A stretch of DNA of 9,244 nt from Bdellovibrionales bacterium (GTDB taxonomy: Bacteria > Bdellovibrionota > Bacteriovoracia > Bacteriovoracales > Bacteriovoracaceae), in NCBI GenBank assembly GCA_005791855.1, contig SXUH01000113.1, positions 1 to 9,244 on the forward strand, written 5' to 3'. Shown piece after piece: positions 5,701-9,244 of this stretch. How positions within the stretch are numbered: position 1 is the first letter of the stretch; every line of letters begins with the position of its first letter. The position numbers and the translations under genes were made by a program. Under the pieces are notes generated by a model, which saw only the letters and a list, made by a program, of their open reading frames with translations, was not told the origin of the DNA and did not search any database.

Positions 5701-6428
5701 CAGTGGCACCGGTGCTTCCCAACCTCGCTCCCGGCCCGGGTCACCGATCCCCGGTACGTGCTCTCGACCCTCGCGGCGATGGTCAGAAGCCCCGCGGAGA
5801 CGAGGACGACGGCGAAGGTCTTCGGGAGGCGGAGCTTCAGGGGCCGGATCACCTTCTGCACCACGGCCGGTGCCGCGACCATGCTCGGGAGAGTGCCGAG
5901 CCAGAAGAAAGTGATCGACAGGAACACGGATGCCAGCTCGCCGAAGGCCGCCGCGCTGAGGACGATCCCATAGAGGAGCCCGCAGGGAAGGAAGATGGAG
6001 ATGAGCCCCGTGAAGAAGGCCCTCGAGAAACTCCGATTCCCGCGGACCAGGATCTTCCAGAGCTTTCCGTAGAGATCGCCGAGCGCCCGGGGAAGCGGTA
6101 CCTCGGCCCTCTTCCCGCGGAAACTCTGCACGCCCCAGAAGACAAAGAGGGCGCCGATCAGGACCGCGGGCACCAGCGAGACCAGGGGGTGGGAGGACCG
6201 GAAGTCCAGCGTCGATCCGAGGGCATAGCCGAAGGCCCCCAGAGCGAGATACCCCACGAGCCTCCCGAACTGGTAGCGCACGACCTCCCGGGAGCGCTCA
6301 CAGGTCGCGGTCACGAGCCCTCCGCACATGCCGACGCAGTGGAGGCTTCCGCCGAGGCCCGCCGCGAAGGAGACAGCGGGGATGAAGTCCTGGACCAGGG
6401 CCAACCAGCTAGTGAGTGTTGCCGACAA
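5700..6428 (-). CDS. TauE/SafE / DsbD_2-like polytopic membrane protein in the cbb3 operon
   Basis: The product has 242 residues and starts at TTG 6426-6428, which overlaps the end of ccoG by 20 bp. The site AAGGAGG (6435-6441) lies six bases before it, and the first ATG in frame would fall inside a conserved motif, so TTG is the credible start. The protein has about six hydrophobic segments. GLGGSLHCVGMCGGLV (24-39) contains H30, C31 and C35, and FLPCGLLYG (146-154) contains C149. These features fit the family usually annotated as sulfite exporter TauE/SafE or the DsbD_2 membrane region (PF13386), often found beside cco genes. The cysteines and the terminal HRCH suggest metal or thiol handling, perhaps copper supply for the oxidase, which is inferred. 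It occupies the place where ccoH or ccoI often follows ccoG. It is the last gene of the operon and convergent with the small two-gene operon. Confidence 0.82.
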   Translation of the reverse strand: MSATLTSWLALVQDFIPAVSFAAGLGGSLHCVGMCGGLVTATCERSREVVRYQFGRLVGYLALGAFGYALGSTLDFRSSHPLVSLVPAVLIGALFVFWGVQSFRGKRAEVPLPRALGDLYGKLWKILVRGNRSFSRAFFTGLISIFLPCGLLYGIVLSAAAFGELASVFLSITFFWLGTLPSMVAAPAVVQKVIRPLKLRLPKTFAVVLVSAGLLTIAARVESTYRGSVTRAGSEVGKHRCH

Positions 6429-7806
6429 GCACGACCTCCTTTTCTGCGACGACCGCGTCGGTCAGGTCGTCGTGGACCTCGACCAGGATCTTCCGGCTCC
6501 CTCCGATCAGGAGTTCCGGTGGGAACTTGAAGAGGACGACGACTTTCTTCTCAGGCCCCGTAACGGATGTGGGGGTTGTTGGCGTCTGGAGGCGGACGGA
6601 GCCTTCCCGCACCCGGAAGCGCAGCGAATAGGCCCGGGCCCCTTGTTGGCTTAGCTTGAGGGTGAACTGGTTGACCACCGTCCTCCCCGCCTCCGTGATC
6701 TGGAAGGGAACTTTGTTCCGGAGGAAGATCAGCTGCAGGTCTCCGGTGGACCTGAGGAAGTAGGCGAAGGCCCCGACGAGGAGGAGGGCCGTGGCAAGAT
6801 AGACGGCCGACCTCACGGTCAGGGGCTTCCGAACCTTGCCCGAGAGCTCGCTCTCCGAACTGTAACGGATGAGGCCCGGCGGCTTGTTGAGCTTGGCCAT
6901 GATCTCGTCGCAGGCGTCGATGCACTGGGTGCAGGCGATGCACTCGAGCTGCGTCCCTCGACGGATGTCGATGCCGGTGGGACAGACCTTCACGCAGTTG
7001 AAGCAGTTGATGCAATCACCTTCGCCGGACCTCAGAATCCCCGGAGTCCCTCTCCGCGGCTCCCCCCTCTTGGGGTCGTAGGAGATCACAAGAGAGTTCT
7101 CGTCCATCACCACGGACTGCATCCGGCCGTAGGGACAGGCGATGATGCAGAACTGTTCGCGGAACCAGCCGAAGTCAAGGAGGATGACCGCCGTCGCCGT
7201 CATGGTGAGGATGAAGAGGGTGAGGTTCTCCGACGGAGGGCCCATCGAGATCCGGAGGAGCTCCCGGGGGCCCACGAAGTACCCGAGGAAGGTGTGGGCG
7301 ATGTGGAGGGAGACGACGGTGAACAGAAACCACTTGAGCGCCTTCCGGAGAACCCGGTTCGCGGTCCAGGGACCGCTTGCGAGCTCCCGGCGCTTCCGGG
7401 CGCTTCCCTCCGCCAGTGCTTCGAGCCTCAGGAAGATGTTCTGGATGAACACGGTCTGCGGACAGGCCCAGCCGCACCAGACCCGGCCGTAGAGGCTAGT
7501 GAGGCAGGCGATGAAGAAGAGCCCCGAGGCGACGAAGAGGAAGAGGAGCACGGGCTCGACTCCCCGGAAGGTGGTGCCGAAGAAGGTCAGCTCCGCCCTC
7601 CCGAGGTCGATGAGGAGGGCGGGTCTGCCGCCCACGTAGATCCAGGGGAGGGTCAGGTAGAAGAGGATGAGGAGCCAGTAGAGCACCGTCCGCCGGGCCT
7701 TCCACGCTCCGCGGACGTCCTCCGGGAACAGGTAGACCCGGTGGCCGTGCTCGTCGGTCGTCGCGAGGCGCTCCGGATCGAGGTCGAAGACGTTCTTACT
7801 CTTCAA
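6409..7806 (-). CDS. ccoG: CcoG (FixG), cbb3 oxidase assembly copper reductase
   Basis: The product has 465 residues. It starts at TTG 7804-7806: an in-frame TGA directly precedes it, no ATG occurs until deep inside the protein, and GGAGGG (7815-7820) is eight bases upstream. CcoG is a membrane protein that reduces Cu(II) for the copper centre of cbb3 oxidase. Visible features are membrane segments near 41-60, 87-105, 158-178, 196-214 and 333-351. CGWACP (111-116) and the C220/C224 pair in CIIACPYGRMQ precede a bacterial ferredoxin module for two 4Fe-4S clusters. Its cysteines are C265, C268, C271, C275 and C289, C292, C295, C299. The C-terminal part from about residue 355 is the Ig-like FixG accessory domain. 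The length is normal for the family and no key residue is missing. It overlaps ccoP by 11 bp and the next gene by 20 bp, so translation is probably coupled. Confidence 0.96.
   Translation of the reverse strand: MKSKNVFDLDPERLATTDEHGHRVYLFPEDVRGAWKARRTVLYWLLILFYLTLPWIYVGGRPALLIDLGRAELTFFGTTFRGVEPVLLFLFVASGLFFIACLTSLYGRVWCGWACPQTVFIQNIFLRLEALAEGSARKRRELASGPWTANRVLRKALKWFLFTVVSLHIAHTFLGYFVGPRELLRISMGPPSENLTLFILTMTATAVILLDFGWFREQFCIIACPYGRMQSVVMDENSLVISYDPKRGEPRRGTPGILRSGEGDCINCFNCVKVCPTGIDIRRGTQLECIACTQCIDACDEIMAKLNKPPGLIRYSSESELSGKVRKPLTVRSAVYLATALLLVGAFAYFLRSTGDLQLIFLRNKVPFQITEAGRTVVNQFTLKLSQQGARAYSLRFRVREGSVRLQTPTTPTSVTGPEKKVVVLFKFPPELLIGGSRKILVEVHDDLTDAVVAEKEVVLVGNTH
6435..6441 (-). promoter_or_regulatory. 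Ribosome binding site that sets the TTG start of the TauE/SafE-like gene
   Basis: On the minus strand AAGGAGG (6441-6435) lies inside the ccoG reading frame, six bases before TTG 6428. It is a near-perfect anti-Shine-Dalgarno match and the main support for a non-ATG start. Confidence 0.75.
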
Positions 7807-8392
7807 TCAGCTCGCCCTCCGGGGCCTTCCCCTTCTGGAAGGTGTGCCTGAGGCTCGAGACGTAGGCCACGGCCTGGTAGATCTCGTCCTTGGAGATCAT
7901 CTCGCTCCAGACCGGCATGCCGTTCTCCTCGCTGCCGTTGTAGACCACGTCGTAGATCGTCTCCGGCGTCCCCCGGGCCTTCACCCAGTGCTTATCGGTG
8001 AGGTTGGGGCCGACGTCTCCCCGGCCGTTGTCCGAGTGGCACGGAAGGCAGTTGAGCTCGTAGACCTCTTTGCCTTTCTTGATGCCCTCGGCGTTGGCCA
8101 CCGCCGCGTAGAGCTCGGGCCGGAAGAGCTGGTTGGCCTTCTTGAACTCGAGCTGGGCGGCCGAGATGACCGCGAAGTCCTTGTTGAACTCCTCCCGCAG
8201 GGTCGGTCCGTCCAGGAACTGGTAATAGACGAAGTACCCCGTGGAGTAGGCGATCGCTCCCCAGAAGATGACGTTCCACCAGGACGGCAGCGGGTGGTTG
8301 AGCTCCTGGATTCCGTCGTAGCTATGGTCGATGAGGATGTGCTGCTCGTCCGGCTTCACGTCGAGCTCGGTGTCCGTGTTCTCGGGTTTCAT
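7796..8392 (-). CDS. ccoP: CcoP (FixP), short single-haem cbb3 oxidase subunit III
   Basis: The product has 198 residues; ATG 8390-8392 has AAGGAG seven bases upstream. It is the membrane-anchored cytochrome c subunit that passes electrons toward the CcoN haem-copper site. The N-terminus has the family motif YDGIQELNHPLPSWW (25-39), then one membrane helix (about 40-60). A linker leads to a single cytochrome c domain with CLPCH (115-119), covalent haem via C115 and C118, H119 axial, and M159 in NGMPVW as the likely second ligand. Canonical CcoP is about 290-310 residues with two CxxCH motifs. Here the gene is intact and only one haem domain is present, so this is a monohaem form rather than a truncation by frameshift. 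Its ATG overlaps the ccoQ stop (ATGA), and its end overlaps ccoG by 11 bp. Confidence 0.94.
   Translation of the reverse strand: MKPENTDTELDVKPDEQHILIDHSYDGIQELNHPLPSWWNVIFWGAIAYSTGYFVYYQFLDGPTLREEFNKDFAVISAAQLEFKKANQLFRPELYAAVANAEGIKKGKEVYELNCLPCHSDNGRGDVGPNLTDKHWVKARGTPETIYDVVYNGSEENGMPVWSEMISKDEIYQAVAYVSSLRHTFQKGKAPEGELIEE
7815..7820 (-). promoter_or_regulatory. Ribosome binding site that sets the TTG start of ccoG
   Basis: On the minus strand GGAGGG (7820-7815), within the 3' end of ccoP, lies eight bases before TTG 7806. The codon before this TTG is an in-frame TGA, so no start further upstream is possible. Confidence 0.7.
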
Positions 8393-8565
8393 TCTGAGAT
8401 TCTCCTTTCGTCTTCAAGGGGGATGCGGGAGGCTTCCTGGTAGTGCGCGCGGTTGCTCCTCCGGAAGGTCCAGTAGGTGTAGAGGGCGAAGCAGACGACG
8501 AAGAGGAGGAGCCCCGTGACGGGGAGCCAGGGCATGTCGAAGTGCCGCAGGGCCGCTTGCTTCAT
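8389..8565 (-). CDS. ccoQ: CcoQ (FixQ), small cbb3 oxidase subunit
   Basis: The product has 58 residues, typical for this subunit. ATG 8563-8565 overlaps the ccoO stop as ATGA, and AAGGAGG lies four bases upstream inside ccoO. Stop TGA 8389-8391 likewise overlaps the ATG of ccoP. The sequence has a short N-terminus, a single membrane helix (about 12-32, PWLPVTGLLLFVVCFALYTYW), then a basic stretch RRSNR and a polar, acidic tail ending in RRISE. CcoQ carries no cofactor and stabilises the oxidase complex, particularly CcoP association. Sequence similarity between CcoQ proteins is low, so the call rests on size, topology and its place between ccoO and ccoP. Confidence 0.88.
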   Translation of the reverse strand: MKQAALRHFDMPWLPVTGLLLFVVCFALYTYWTFRRSNRAHYQEASRIPLEDERRISE

Positions 8566-9244
8566 GGGGCCTCCTTGCTGTCGGCGACGTCCGGGATCGC
8601 GCCCTGCATGTCGGTCCCCAGGCGCTGGAGGTAGGCGATGAGGGCGACCACTTCCTTGTCTTCGATGGCCTTCGGCACGCCGCTGGTGACGAGCTCGGCG
8701 GTGATGGCCTGGGCCTGCGCCTGTGCGTTCCTCACTCCGTCGGCGACGTCCTGGTCCGTGTACGGAACCCCGAGGGTCTGCATGACCTTGAGCTTCTTCG
8801 GCAGGGTGACGAAGTCCAGCTTGTTATTGAAGAGCCAGACGTAGCGAGGCATGATCGACCCGGCCGTCACCTCCCGGGGTTCGTAGAAGTGCCGGTAGTG
8901 CCACATGTGCGGGTACTTCCCGCCGACCCGGGCGAGGTCCGGGCCCGTGCGCTTCGAGCCCCACTGGAAGGGTCGGTCGTAGACGAACTCCGCCGCCTCC
9001 GAGGGCCGTCCGTAGCGGAGCACCTCGTGGCTCATGGGCCTCACGGTCTGGGAGTGGCAGGTGTAGCAGCCTTCCTTAATGTAGATGTCCCGGCCCAGGA
9101 GCTCGAGCGGCGTGTACGGCTTCACGGCGAGGTTCCGCACGATGTACCGGTCCGACAGGAGCGAGGGCACGATCTCGATGGCCGACCCCACGAGGATGGC
9201 GATGTGGGAGAGGACCGCGAAGACCATGGGCCAGCCTTCGAGCC
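8562..9244 (-). CDS. ccoO: CcoO (FixO), monohaem cytochrome c subunit of cbb3 oxidase (5' end outside window)
   Basis: The frame runs from the right edge to TGA 8562-8564, giving 226 visible residues. CcoO is a membrane-anchored monohaem cytochrome c that carries electrons into CcoN. The visible start reads LEGWPMVFAVLSHIAILVG, then IEIVPSLL, the N-terminal membrane helix. Counting from the Met at 9225-9227, the haem motif CYTCH lies at 54-58, preceded by GRDIYIKEGC and followed by SQTVRP. GPDLARVGGKYPHMWHYRHF, the SIMPRYVWLF methionine ligand region and a C-terminal YLQRLGTDMQG all fit the family. The true start is unclear: ATG 9225-9227 has a weak GAAGG upstream, but the frame stays open to the edge and the residues before it look family-like. 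A fusion with an upstream CcoN cannot be excluded. The gene overlaps ccoQ by 4 bp. Confidence 0.95.
   Translation of the reverse strand, partial: LEGWPMVFAVLSHIAILVGSAIEIVPSLLSDRYIVRNLAVKPYTPLELLGRDIYIKEGCYTCHSQTVRPMSHEVLRYGRPSEAAEFVYDRPFQWGSKRTGPDLARVGGKYPHMWHYRHFYEPREVTAGSIMPRYVWLFNNKLDFVTLPKKLKVMQTLGVPYTDQDVADGVRNAQAQAQAITAELVTSGVPKAIEDKEVVALIAYLQRLGTDMQGAIPDVADSKEAP

Noticed and set aside
5658..6530. A 290-codon open frame on the plus strand opposite the TauE/SafE-like gene
   Set aside because: It starts inside a terminator hairpin, is very rich in R, E, G and P, has no recognisable domain, and lies opposite a gene with conserved membrane motifs.

Overview
The window looks like chromosomal DNA of a GC-rich, aerobic or microaerobic Gram-negative bacterium. 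Coding sequence strongly favours codons ending in C or G, while the short intergenic gaps are clearly AT-richer. The evidence for Gram-negative is a cbb3-type cytochrome oxidase operon, several proteins with Sec signals, and a lipoprotein with a clean lipobox. The mix of exported hydrolase-like proteins with a cbb3 operon would fit Bdellovibrionota or a related lineage, but that is only an inference.

Layout, left to right. (1) At 1-440, minus strand, is the N-terminal half of a YpfJ-type neutral zinc metallopeptidase, cut by the window edge just before its expected HExxH motif. (2) At 607-1419, minus, is an exported DUF2608 / HAD-like protein followed by a strong intrinsic terminator. It is divergent from a LysR-family regulator at 1519-2409, plus. 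Their 99-bp gap carries two overlapping candidate sigma70 promoters and a perfect 15-bp palindrome. (3) Convergent with lysR, only 3 bp away, is an exported gluzincin (M1-like) metallopeptidase at 2413-3792, minus. Upstream of it lies a putative outer-membrane lipoprotein with a COG4798-type methyltransferase domain at 3865-4695, minus. (4) At 4879-5636, plus, is a two-gene operon of small unrecognised proteins ending in a perfect intrinsic terminator. The two proteins align without gaps over 46 residues, so they appear to be diverged paralogs. The second also carries a tandem S-G-M-(D/N) repeat. (5) From 5700 to the right edge, minus, is a tightly packed cbb3 oxidase operon transcribed leftward: ccoO (5' end outside the window), ccoQ, a short single-heme ccoP, ccoG, and a polytopic TauE/SafE / DsbD_2-like membrane protein. 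Every junction overlaps (4, 4, 11 and 20 bp), and the last two genes use TTG starts with good ribosome binding sites.

The operon encodes the haem-c subunits of a high-affinity terminal oxidase, with the CcoG copper-reducing assembly factor and a probable metal or thiol-related membrane partner. ccoH, ccoI and ccoS are not in the window. No tRNA, rRNA, CRISPR, insertion sequence or phage gene was seen, and no gap longer than 300 bp lacks a gene. The best candidate for something undescribed is the small paralogous gene pair at 4879-5636.
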